From Virgibacillus natechei (GTDB lineage Bacteria > Bacillota > Bacilli > Bacillales > Amphibacillaceae), in the NCBI RefSeq assembly GCF_026013645.1, contig NZ_CP110224.1:744001-808000 (forward strand): a stretch of DNA of 64,000 nucleotides, in the 5' to 3' direction. Under the pieces are notes generated by a model. The model was not told the origin of the DNA. It saw only the letters and a program-made list of their open reading frames with translations, and did not search any database. Numbering within the stretch: position 1 is the stretch's first letter; every line of letters starts with the position of its first letter. Positions 55,136 through 63,382 of this stretch are shown here, piece after piece. The translations under genes and the position numbers were made by a program.

Positions 55136-55636
55136 ATGAGGAAATTATTTTTAGTGGCAATTTTATGTATTTCATTAGGGCTTGTTGCGTGCAGTTCCCC
55201 TGAAGCAGATGAATTAGTTGAGTATCATAACAGTTATGTGGAAACGGTTAATCCAAAAGCGAATCAGATGGATGCAGAGTTGGAAAAACTTTCAATGATA
55301 GCAGATCCTGAAGAGGCATTCGAATTTCAAAATGAAAATATTATTCCAATTGCAGAGGAAATAATAGAATATATTGAATCAAATGAACCTGAAACCGATG
55401 TGGTGAAGGAATTACATGATTTAAGATTAGAACAAATGAATGGCTGGATCGAGGGGTTTGAACTTAGAAATGGGGCAATGGAGAAAGCTGCAGAAATGGC
55501 GGATGAACAAGAAATAAACGAACTTGTCCAACAATCGGATGAAAAATTTATGGAAACAGCGGAAAAGGCACAAATAGCTGACGAGAGGTTAGTAGAAATG
55601 GCTGAGGAACACAATGTGGAGCTGGAGGAAGAATAA
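55136..55636 (+). CDS. Small helical lipoprotein
   Basis: The 166-aa protein has lipobox 'GLVACSSP' and an all-helical acidic domain ('YHNSYVETVNPKANQMDAEL', 'KFMETAEKAQIADERLVEMA'). GGGAG precedes ATG 55136. It lies between module A and the repeat-protein gene of module B, where the other modules have the VWA lipoprotein, so it may replace it. No family is recognised with confidence. Confidence 0.65.
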   Translation: MRKLFLVAILCISLGLVACSSPEADELVEYHNSYVETVNPKANQMDAELEKLSMIADPEEAFEFQNENIIPIAEEIIEYIESNEPETDVVKELHDLRLEQMNGWIEGFELRNGAMEKAAEMADEQEINELVQQSDEKFMETAEKAQIADERLVEMAEEHNVELEEE

Positions 55637-55648
55637 GGCCAATATCAG

Positions 55649-56974
55649 ATGAGGATTGGAAGATTGATTAAAAGGATATTTGCTTCCCTAGCCATTGTAT
55701 TCTTAACGTTCTTTCCTGTAATTGAGCCTGTTCCTCACGCGGTAGAATCATGGACAGGTAATTCCTGGGAAGGTGAGTCATGGGAGGGCAATTCATGGAC
55801 AGGAGACTCCTGGGATGGTTCTAGTCTCCAATGGGAAGGGAATCCGTGGACCGGAGATTCCTGGGAAGGACAGGGCACGGAAGGATCAACTTGGAATGGC
55901 AACGAATGGAGTAGTGTTCCATGGTATTTAGATGGATGGTCACAAGATGGGTTTCATGGTGACTCATGGACTGGGGATGGCACCTCAGGAAATGAATGGA
56001 CACAACCAGGTTTTCGAGGTAATCCATACACTGGTGATGCATGGTCGCAATCTGGGTATGAGGGTAGTCCTTACCTAGGAACTCCATGGCTTTTGAATGG
56101 TTATCAAGCGAATGGCACTCTAGGAACTGGGGATACTGATCAGCCTGGAACAGGAACTCCATATTATGAAACCGATGGCTATAATGTTACTGAATATATT
56201 ATGGAGTCTATCATTGGCGGTCAAGCAAATATGATTGCTGGTGGAATTGAATATCAACGTAATTTAGATGCTGGAAGAACGGGTAACTGGGATTTTGGCG
56301 GAAGAATGTATGGAGATTGTTAGTTAATGGTCTTAAGCTGGGTGGTGTTGATAACTTTGCTACTGATAGTTATGAGGCTGGTACGAATGTATATGATGGA
56401 ATTCAAGGTTATAGAGATTTCCAGGAAGCAAGAAATTTAGCTGGCGGTGCAGATGATTTAACTGAAGCTGGAAGTTCCCTTAATACATCAGAAAATGGAT
56501 CTGATGTAAACAGGAATAGTTCAAGATCAAATCTGCAAAGAGCTATGGACAGAATACCTAGCCCTCCAGAACCGGTTGAAAAAGCTTTATCAAAGCTTAG
56601 TTTACCAGCTGCTGCTTTAGGAACATTATACATCAGGAGCGCAAACATTTGACAGTATTAGTAATGCCTCGGATGTTTTAAGCAGTAATGCATCGGGCGC
56701 GGAAAAAACTGCAGCTGTTGCAGAGGTAGGAGAAAACGCTGGGGATACTTTAATGAATGCAGGGGCGATAACTGCTGCCGTCCCTGTACCGGGAGCACGA
56801 GCAGCAGCTGGAATTATGGTCGCAGGTGGTGCTGGACTCTGGGCAGTCTCAAAAGGGACGAAATGGGCTGCGAATAATTGGAATTCTATTAAATCAAAAA
56901 CTAAATCAGCAGTTAACAAAGGAAAAGATATTGCTAAAAAAGGCTGGGATACTGTAACAGGGTGGTTCTCATAA
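55649..56974 (+). pseudogene. Secreted aromatic-Gly pentapeptide-repeat protein B, two frameshifts
   Basis: ATG 55649 begins the same signal peptide ('PVPHAVESW') and W-x-G-x-x repeats as copy A, with near-identical DNA to about 56050, then diverges. A frameshift near 56320 ('GGRMYGDC*') and another near 56640 ('IRSANI*') break it into three frames, the last ending 'IAKKGWDTVTGWFS' at 56974. The middle and tail match copy A in layout ('ASGAEKTAAVAEVG', Gly/Ala-rich segment). Fewer repeat units than copy A. The intact ancestor would be about 440 aa. Confidence 0.78.
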
Positions 56975-57003
56975 TAGAAACGAGTTTTTAACTCGTTTCT
57001 ATT
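56973..57003 (+). terminator. Terminator of repeat-protein gene B
   Basis: Perfect 14-bp stem (56973-56986 with 56990-57003), loop TTT, overlapping the stop codon. The following sequence is AT-rich with only a weak T-tract. Confidence 0.65.
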
Positions 57004-57048
57004 AAATAAATATTTTCATAATAAATATTTTTTTAAGGGGTATTCTTC

Positions 57049-57876
57049 GTGGATATTAATAATGATGAATTAAACAAATTAGCAAAGGGACATAAAAAGA
57101 TATTTGAAAAGTTTACAATAAATTATGGAACATACAAAATTAATAATAATGACTATTATTTAGTTGTTTATAAAAGAAAGAAAATAAAAGGGCTTGCGAT
57201 TATCTCGTCACAATCAACAAAGGATATAAATGAATGTCTAGAAGCGTTAACATGGTTAACTAGATACAACCAAGTCCGAAATTTAGCCTTTATTCATGTA
57301 GACTTTAGAGCTAATATAAATTTTGATTCCTTTTATACCATTAAAAACTTCTTGGAAAAAGTGCTTCAAAATGTTTCTTTGTCTGCAGATGAGAAAAGAA
57401 TATTTGAAGAAAGTGACTTGGCATTACAAACGATTATTAATTTACAACATCAGCTTATATCAGACTATGATAAGTTTCTTGAAAAAGAAAAGAAAGTGGA
57501 ACGTGGTGAAATCGAAGTAGTAACGAAGGAACATATTAATGATGTTTTACATTTTATTAATACATTTGATTTTATTCAATATAAGCAGTTGACAGAACAA
57601 TATAACACTATTTCAGCCTTTAAAAGGATTTTCAAAATGGTAAAAGATAATCCTGAAATAAAAGTACTCTCGGACTCAGCTGTTAATACGTATCTTCAAG
57701 AATTTGTTAGTAGTAAGGCCAATCTACAAAAAAATTTAAAGAAAGTAACTCATGTCCCAGACCTGGAACAGCTGTCAAAAGAAGAACACATAGAAGTTGC
57801 TAGAAAAACTACCTTACAAAGTATCGATAATGTTATTGCAAGACAGAAAAAAATGCTACGCCACCCAAAAATATAA
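57049..57876 (+). CDS. Unrecognised cytosolic protein of module B (paralogue of 53522)
   Basis: The 275-aa protein begins at GTG 57049 with AAGGGG 10 bases upstream. It is soluble, Lys-rich and mostly helical after an N-terminal beta part ('YKINNNDYYLVVYKRKKIKG'). It is only moderately similar to the module A version, far less than the signal peptides and repeats of the neighbouring repeat proteins, suggesting that it co-varies with the variable part of the repeat protein. That pattern is typical of immunity proteins, but no function is proven. Confidence 0.7.
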   Translation: MDINNDELNKLAKGHKKIFEKFTINYGTYKINNNDYYLVVYKRKKIKGLAIISSQSTKDINECLEALTWLTRYNQVRNLAFIHVDFRANINFDSFYTIKNFLEKVLQNVSLSADEKRIFEESDLALQTIINLQHQLISDYDKFLEKEKKVERGEIEVVTKEHINDVLHFINTFDFIQYKQLTEQYNTISAFKRIFKMVKDNPEIKVLSDSAVNTYLQEFVSSKANLQKNLKKVTHVPDLEQLSKEEHIEVARKTTLQSIDNVIARQKKMLRHPKI

Positions 57877-57889
57877 TTAGGAGTATATC

Positions 57890-58616
57890 ATGGAAAAACC
57901 ACTACACTTCGCTTGGGAGTTATACACACGTGAATTTGAAAAGATTTTGCTGCTAATGTTGTTTACAACGTTGCCATTATTAATTTTTCATAATTTCGCA
58001 ACAAACTATATTTACGTTATAACGCCAAGCTATTCACCGATCTATTCATTTGCGGACATCTATTATGGGCTTTAACTGTTTTATTATTTATATACGCACA
58101 AGTACCTTATATTCGATTTGTGTATAATGAACACTGGGGATATGATCATTGTCTACGAAATGCTTTTTACCATTTTATTGCCAATGGTTTCACGGTTTTT
58201 ATATTTGCTTGTATTCTTTCTATCCTTACAACGATTGGTTTTATGTTATTTATTCTCCTGGCTTTATATTGTTGGCGCTAGTGTTTCCTATACCATATCT
58301 TAGTATTTTTGATGAAAAATCTGTTTGGAAATCTTTTAAGGAAGGCCTGCGTATCGGCAAGAAAAAGTTTTGGAAGATCGCATTAATTCTTGTAATTACC
58401 GGTAGTATAGAGTTTTTGTTTGGTATCTTTGTTACCATTCAGTTATTTGACATCACATCATCCTATGCAGCACAGATAATCACACAAATGGCTTTGAATC
58501 TATTAATATTTCCTTTTATTATTATACTCTTATCCTCTTACATGATTAAATGGAGAGAGTCATTAGAAGTGTTAGAGATTGAAGATAAAGAAGACAGTGT
58601 TCATTATTCAAATTAG
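57890..58616 (+). pseudogene. Polytopic membrane protein of module B, frameshifted twice
   Basis: ATG 57890 opens a copy of the gene at 54358. A missing base near 58070 (GGGCTTTAACTG) causes a stop. The frame resumes ('LLFIYAQVPYIRFVYNEHWG') until a second shift near 58255, after which 'PGFILLALVFPIPYLSIFDE' leads to the normal end at 58616. The same protein is thus disabled in both modules by different mutations. Confidence 0.82.
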
Positions 58617-58640
58617 AAATTATGGTAAACAATCGGGAGC

Positions 58641-59041
58641 GTGCGATGCAATGAAAAATGGAAAGGCAGATTTAAAAATGAAGAAGGTTCGGCAACAATT
58701 GAATTCTTAGGCATAGTCCCCTTAGCATTAATCCTATTGATGATATTGATCCAATTTATTGTGGGGATAAACGGCGTGCTGGTCACACAATCAGCTGCAA
58801 ATGAATACGCCAATGTATATTCGATAACGAAAAATCCTGGTGAAGCACAACAAGCTGCGAATAAAATCCTGTCTTCAACCGGGGATTACCTGCAAATGGA
58901 TGAAATTAGCACCCCTGCAGCAGTGCTAAGGAATTTGAAACCACGGTTAGCGTAAATCTTAATCTGATATTTCTTCCTGATTCTATCTCAGCGCCTTCTA
59001 TTCCCTATTCGGCAACAGCTTACGGCAGGGTGATTGAATGA
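58641..59041 (+). pseudogene. TadE-like pseudopilin, frameshifted
   Basis: GTG 58641 begins 'KNEEGSATIEFLGIVPLALI', the TadE signature and membrane helix, and ends early at 58954. Shifting frame near 58925 continues 'KEFETTVSVNLNLIFLPDSI' to 'YGRVIE' and a stop at 59039-59041 that overlaps the next ATG (ATGA). The conserved coupling shows the longer frame is ancestral. Full length would be about 132 aa. Confidence 0.78.
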
Positions 59042-59715
59042 TAAAAAAGTTAAAGGCACAGTTTAATAATGAAGAGGGGAATATCATTCTATTCGTTCTC
59101 GGAATGCTAAGCATTATCATGATACTCTTTGTATTTGTTCTAAACATGGGAATGGGATTAGCTGTAAAGGAACAATCCGGGACTACAGCAAATCAGGCAA
59201 GCATGGCAGCCAGCAGTGTATTGTATGAAGAAGTGCGACAGGTTATTTTCGAATATGAAAATGATACGCTTGAAGGTGCACTGCAAGCTTTTTTTGAAGA
59301 TATTGAGGAAAAAGTGGACGATAAGGCCAGCGATCTATCCGGAAGTTTTACATATAGCGATTGGTCCACAAATGAAATCGAATTGGAAGCATTCGATATT
59401 GTCTTGAAAGAGGAACTTGATACGCCTGTTATAAGAGAGAAACTGAATGAATTGTTAGCTGACGAAGATATTGAATCACAAGTCATAGATAAAGCAAAGC
59501 AGACCATTGTCCAAAATGGAGGTCAGTTAGATGGAGCCGAGTTGCAGATAGAAAGCAATAGAATTCATGTAAGAGCGGCTAATGAGTTCGAGTCCACCTC
59601 CTATGACGGCATCATGGCTGGAATAAGAGAAAATGTCTTTCAAGAATCAGCAGGTCCAAAAATAGATTTTCTAGAAGATGTATGGAATACGAGCAATACA
59701 ATTCAACTAAATTAA
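59038..59715 (+). CDS. TadG-related pilus protein
   Basis: The 225-aa protein has 'NNEEGNIILFVLGMLSIIMI', the N-terminal segment of TadG-related proteins (Flp pilus assembly), with a membrane helix and 'QSGTTANQASMAASSVLYEE', then an exported helical domain. It overlaps the TadE-like gene by four bases. It has no VWA domain and is much shorter than the TadG-like gene at 8822. CAGGGTG is the likely RBS. Confidence 0.75.
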   Translation: MIKKLKAQFNNEEGNIILFVLGMLSIIMILFVFVLNMGMGLAVKEQSGTTANQASMAASSVLYEEVRQVIFEYENDTLEGALQAFFEDIEEKVDDKASDLSGSFTYSDWSTNEIELEAFDIVLKEELDTPVIREKLNELLADEDIESQVIDKAKQTIVQNGGQLDGAELQIESNRIHVRAANEFESTSYDGIMAGIRENVFQESAGPKIDFLEDVWNTSNTIQLN

Positions 59716-59733
59716 ATGTGCAGGAGGAATTAT

Positions 59734-59943
59734 ATGTTCAAATCAGAAAAGAAATTGAGAAAAATATACTTAGCCCTTATGATTTTTATCTACGGTATTT
59801 TTACACCCATTACGGTATACGAATGGCTTTTCACGGATGGTGGATTTCCGTTAACAGCTGTAATTGTAGGGGTTGCACTGCCATTTATGAGAAAGAACCA
59901 TTTGAATCAGGTCAGAGAAAAGGAAGGTAAAGAGCCTGTTTAG
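59734..59943 (+). CDS. Small two-helix membrane protein
   Basis: The 69-aa protein ('MFKSEKKLRKIYLALMIFIY', 'GGFPLTAVIVGVALPFM') has two membrane helices and charged ends. CAGGAGGAATT is a strong RBS for ATG 59734. It follows the TadG-like gene by 18 bases, suggesting cotranscription, and is followed by a terminator. Function unknown. Confidence 0.7.
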   Translation: MFKSEKKLRKIYLALMIFIYGIFTPITVYEWLFTDGGFPLTAVIVGVALPFMRKNHLNQVREKEGKEPV

Positions 59944-60042
59944 GTGGATTAAGCCTAAGCTGTCTGTTGTTAGATGCTTCAATGGAGGGGAATTCACCGG
60001 ATAAATTAAAAATTGGTTATACAACGAATAGGGTAGTGTAAA

Positions 60043-60070
60043 AAAACAAGAGCAAGCTTGCTCTTGTTTT
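60043..60070. terminator. Bidirectional terminator
   Basis: A perfect 28-base palindrome with A4 on the left and T4 on the right. It separates the pilus-related genes from the Rpn fragment on the other strand. Confidence 0.85.
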
Positions 60071-60092
60071 CCTATCGTTTGTTAGATACAGT

Positions 60093-60266
60093 TTAATTTC
60101 CTAACTGTTTCAGTTTGTTTAATAGAAGTCCTGTAATCTCAGCAACTTCATTTAAGGGCATACCTTTAGAAAGAAGGTTGAGTGCAATTCTTAATTGAGC
60201 TTTCAATTTCCCTTCTTCTATTCCCTTTTTTTTCCACTTCTTATCCCATTCAAATTCTCGGTACAT
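60093..60266 (-). pseudogene. C-terminal fragment of an Rpn-family (PD-(D/E)XK) nuclease/transposase
   Basis: On the minus strand 57 codons encode 'MYREFEWDKKWKKKGIEEGK', 'IALNLLSKGMPLNEVAEITG' and 'LLNKLKQLGN'. This is the usual C-terminus of Rpn/YhgA-like recombination-promoting nucleases ('EG' repeats, then a small helix-turn-helix). The nuclease domain is missing. From 60267 to 60500 I see no gene I would defend. Confidence 0.75.
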
Positions 60267-60524
60267 ACACGTCAGATATCTATTTAAATGCTGGCTTCTT
60301 TATAATTTATCCTTTTAATTTAGTGAGGCTTATTTCTATTTTTATGTTTTTACCATCAATGGAAAATAATTCACCTCAGATAATTGTGTTAATTAACCAT
60401 AATAAATCAAATCTTAAGAATTCTGGTTGTAATAAACGCAAGAATAAATTAGGATATAATATGGAACCTTTTATTTATTATTCAATATAAAGGTGTAATG
60501 AATTTTTAGAGAGGTGGATACAAC

Positions 60525-61394
60525 TTGAAGAAATGGATGTTAACAATTGTGGCTGGGGTTATGGTGCTTGTTCTTGCTGCATGTAATGACACTGCTGAAC
60601 CGACAGCAGAAATAGCCGAAACCGAGGAAGAAGAAAGCGAACTAACCGCTCGTGATGTATATTCGAAGGCATTGGAGTCCTCCGAAGAAATGGAAAGTGC
60701 AGAGGTTACGATGAATATGAAGCAACAGATTGAATCTGAGGCTGATTCAACAGCACTCGATATGGAAAGCAACTTCGATATGCAAATGACTATGGATCCG
60801 CTTGCCGTTTATCAGAAAGGAAGTACCAAAATGATGATAGATGGAGAAGCAGGTATGCCGGAAATGGAAATAGAAATGTACATGATAGATGATGGAATAT
60901 ACTTATACAGTGATCAGCTGGGGAACTGGGTGAAGATGGACAATGCTTCGATGGATGCAGTGAATGCAATGGCTGGTGAGCAACCGGATCCATCAGAACA
61001 GCTGAAAATGCTGGAAGAATATATGGATGATCTGTCTTTCGAACAGTCAGATAATGAGTTCATTTTGAAATTAAATGCAGATGGGGAAAAATTCAATGAT
61101 CTAGTTCAAGATATGATGGAGGATTCTCTGCCGCCAGAAATGATGGATGCAATGGGGGAAGAGGATCAGGAAATTATGGAAAACTTGACAATGAACAGTG
61201 TGAGCTATGAAATTTTCATCGATAAAGAATCATTTGATATGAACGCATTTAATATGGATATGGATATGACAATGGAAGCAGAAGGAGAAGCACTTCATAT
61301 TGTCCAGAACATGGAATCCGATTATTCGAATATCAATAATGTTGATCTGATTGAAGTGCCTGAAGATGTGAAAGATAGCGCAGTTGAAGAGTAA
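60525..61394 (+). CDS. DUF6612-type lipoprotein, copy 2
   Basis: The 289-aa lipoprotein starts at TTG 60525 (GAGAGGTGG upstream) with lipobox 'LVLAACND'. The domain ('TARDVYSKALESSEEMESAE', 'FDMQMTMDPLAVYQKGSTKM', 'MEIEMYMIDDGIYLYSDQLG') closely follows copy 1 at 37021. It ends at its own terminator. Its distance from copy 1 and the shared RBS layout suggest another dispersed duplication. Confidence 0.83.
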   Translation: MKKWMLTIVAGVMVLVLAACNDTAEPTAEIAETEEEESELTARDVYSKALESSEEMESAEVTMNMKQQIESEADSTALDMESNFDMQMTMDPLAVYQKGSTKMMIDGEAGMPEMEIEMYMIDDGIYLYSDQLGNWVKMDNASMDAVNAMAGEQPDPSEQLKMLEEYMDDLSFEQSDNEFILKLNADGEKFNDLVQDMMEDSLPPEMMDAMGEEDQEIMENLTMNSVSYEIFIDKESFDMNAFNMDMDMTMEAEGEALHIVQNMESDYSNINNVDLIEVPEDVKDSAVEE

Positions 61395-61466
61395 TGGAAT
61401 AATGTCTCCTAACTAATTGGTCCATTGCTGTTAGCAGCTTTAAAAATTAAATGGTATTTTATAATA

Positions 61467-61504
61467 AGAAGGCTTCCTGTTCAGGTTATGGGAAGTCTTC
61501 TTTT
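61467..61504 (+). terminator. Terminator after DUF6612 copy 2
   Basis: An 11-bp stem with one G-T pair (61467-61477 with 61491-61501), then TTTTG. The remaining bases to 61698 hold no gene. Confidence 0.75.
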
Positions 61505-61698
61505 GTTCACTGGTTAAAATTACCACGTCCTATAAAAAGCCGCCTTCGTTTTGTTTCAGAATAACAATAGGCTCGAGTCAATAATTTCAGCAGTTCTTTT
61601 CTTTACGTAGGTCAGAAATTATTTTGGTTTAACCCTCCTCCCCTTGTGGGTATAACAGTTGAGATAGTGATAGTCAATTAATTCAAGGAGGTCTACGG

Positions 61699-61941
61699 AT
61701 GACGGAAAAAAGTGTAATTATTTATATCAGTGAGAACAGTAAACAATGCAAAAATTTATTAAATCAAATGGAGGAATGGAATGTTTCCTACGAAACAAGA
61801 AACATAACTCGTAATGATGAGTATAAGAAAGAACTACAGGATATGGATTTATATGGAACGCCGGCGACATTTATCAATAACGATCCAAACGCAATTCTTG
61901 GATTTCAAAAAAATAAGATTAAGGCTTCATTGAAACTTTAA
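61699..61941 (+). CDS. Glutaredoxin-like protein with a single active-site cysteine
   Basis: The 80-aa protein has a thioredoxin-fold pattern: 'VIIYISENSKQCKNLLNQME', 'VSYETRNITRNDEYKKELQD', and the cis-proline loop 'YGTPATFIN'. The usual C-x-x-C is reduced to S-K-Q-C (Cys17), so only the second cysteine remains. It could act as a monothiol or be redox-inactive. CAAGGAGG gives a strong RBS for ATG 61699. Confidence 0.75.
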   Translation: MTEKSVIIYISENSKQCKNLLNQMEEWNVSYETRNITRNDEYKKELQDMDLYGTPATFINNDPNAILGFQKNKIKASLKL

Positions 61942-62039
61942 GGTAGGAACCCTAAAAGGTGGTTAAAATTGATACACAACTTTTAAACAATATGCATAGT
62001 TATAATATAGTTAAAAAGCACAAAGAGGTGTATGCATGT

Positions 62040-62456
62040 ATGTATAATAGTCCTTATTATCATTATCAACCTGTTCGTCGGGATTATCCGTATTACGTAA
62101 ATTATAGTAATCCTACTCCTAATCCTTCGCAGCAATTACACGAACATCCTTTTCATTCTTCTAATGGGCAAGCACTTTATCAAACACCTTATGAACAATT
62201 TGCAAAACCAAAACAACCCAGTTTTTCACCTAATCATATACCAATAAATCCAACTCCATATCAACCTCTGAACCCGTCACATTCAAATCCCACTACTACG
62301 GAAGAGCAAACGGATCCTAATATGTATGCTCAAGATACAAAAGAACAAGTGGACTTTGATAAAATGTTAACGACAGTAGGGCAGTTAGCCAATACCTATC
62401 ATCAAGTTTCTCCGATTGTGAAGCAATTTGGTACGATCATAAAAGGGTTCAGATAA
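62040..62456 (+). CDS. YppG-like protein
   Basis: The 138-aa protein is Pro/Tyr/Asn/Gln-rich at the N-terminus ('NSPYYHYQPVRRDYPYYVNY') and ends 'MLTTVGQLANTYHQVSPIVK' 'QFGTIIKGFR', the conserved C-terminus of YppG-family (spore-coat-associated) proteins. ATG 62040 has AAAGAGG 11 bases before it; the in-frame start at 61959 would add an unlikely leader. It suggests a spore former. Confidence 0.75.
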   Translation: MYNSPYYHYQPVRRDYPYYVNYSNPTPNPSQQLHEHPFHSSNGQALYQTPYEQFAKPKQPSFSPNHIPINPTPYQPLNPSHSNPTTTEEQTDPNMYAQDTKEQVDFDKMLTTVGQLANTYHQVSPIVKQFGTIIKGFR

Positions 62457-62467
62457 GGAATGAACAA

Positions 62468-62503
62468 AAAGCTGATGGTTGGAAACTATCTCCCATCAGC
62501 TTT
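62468..62503 (+). terminator. Terminator after the YppG-like gene
   Basis: Perfect 11-bp stem (62468-62478 with 62493-62503), 14-base loop; the 3' arm ends in TTT. Confidence 0.8.
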
Positions 62504-62624
62504 AGCGTTTGGTGAAATACAAAAAACAGTAATACTGGAAAAACAATATACTGGTGTTGAGTAATAGTTTGTAGAGATAATGGGTAAAAGATAGGTAGGG
62601 TATTTAAAAAAGAGGAGAATGATT

Positions 62625-63344
62625 ATGGTTGGCTGTTTAATTATCCACGGATTTACAGGAGGACCATATGAAGTAGACCCATTAGCGGACTATCTTAAAA
62701 AAAATACGGACTGGCATATTGAAGTTCCAACATTACCAGGACATGGAAGAAACCTTGATCTAAAAGATGTTTCTTATAAAAAATGGATACGAGCAGCAGA
62801 AGATTCGCTAAAGAAGTTAAAAAGTAAATATGACAAAATTAATATTATTGGATTTTCAATGGGTGGTATGATTGCCTCCTATTTAGCATCCAAATATAAA
62901 GTAGAAAATCTTGTTTTGTTAGCTCCCTCTGGTAAATTTCTGTCCATTAGACAACTGAGCCTTGATATAGCATCAGTAGCCGCAGACGGAATGCGGGGCA
63001 ATTTGAAGAAAAACAAATTATACGTACACTATAAAAAGAAAATGGGGACGATACCTTTTAAAGCAAATATCGAATTTATTAAGTTAATCAAATTCACTCG
63101 CAAATATTTAAAAAAAGTAACATCACCTGTATTAATCGCTCAAGGCCAGCAGGACGGAATGGTGCCGTATAAAACAGCATATTATTTGGATAAGGAACTT
63201 AAGTCCAAACAGAAAGAAGTCGTGTTTTTTGAGAGGTCCAGGCACCTTATTTGTTTAGGCGATGATAAGGATTTGCTTAACAAAATGGTCTACGAATTTC
63301 TAATGGAGCCCAAAAGTGAAAAGCCAGAAAAACCATCACAATAA
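62625..63344 (+). CDS. Alpha/beta-hydrolase, carboxylesterase (Est30/monoacylglycerol lipase type)
   Basis: The 239-aa enzyme has oxyanion-hole 'HGFTGGPYE', nucleophile Ser78 in 'GFSMGG', Asp177 in 'GQQDGMV' and His207 in 'RSRHLICLG', a complete catalytic triad. Length and motifs match bacillar Est30-like carboxylesterases, which hydrolyse short-chain esters or monoacylglycerols. I chose ATG 62625 because AGAGGAG is too close to ATG 62619. Single gene with its own terminator. Confidence 0.87.
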   Translation: MVGCLIIHGFTGGPYEVDPLADYLKKNTDWHIEVPTLPGHGRNLDLKDVSYKKWIRAAEDSLKKLKSKYDKINIIGFSMGGMIASYLASKYKVENLVLLAPSGKFLSIRQLSLDIASVAADGMRGNLKKNKLYVHYKKKMGTIPFKANIEFIKLIKFTRKYLKKVTSPVLIAQGQQDGMVPYKTAYYLDKELKSKQKEVVFFERSRHLICLGDDKDLLNKMVYEFLMEPKSEKPEKPSQ

Positions 63345-63370
63345 TTGTGAAAATGTTTTTCTGGTTTTTT
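63324..63370 (+). terminator. Terminator overlapping the esterase 3' end
   Basis: A 10-bp stem (63324-63333 with 63355-63364) containing an inner CACAAT/ATTGTG hairpin, followed by TTTTTT. It includes the stop codon. Confidence 0.85.
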
Positions 63371-63382
63371 ATATAAGAAATC

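Noticed and set aside
60182..60490. Plus-strand open frame of 102 codons
   Set aside because: It begins opposite the Rpn-nuclease fragment, has no RBS and poor codon pattern; the minus-strand match explains the first part.
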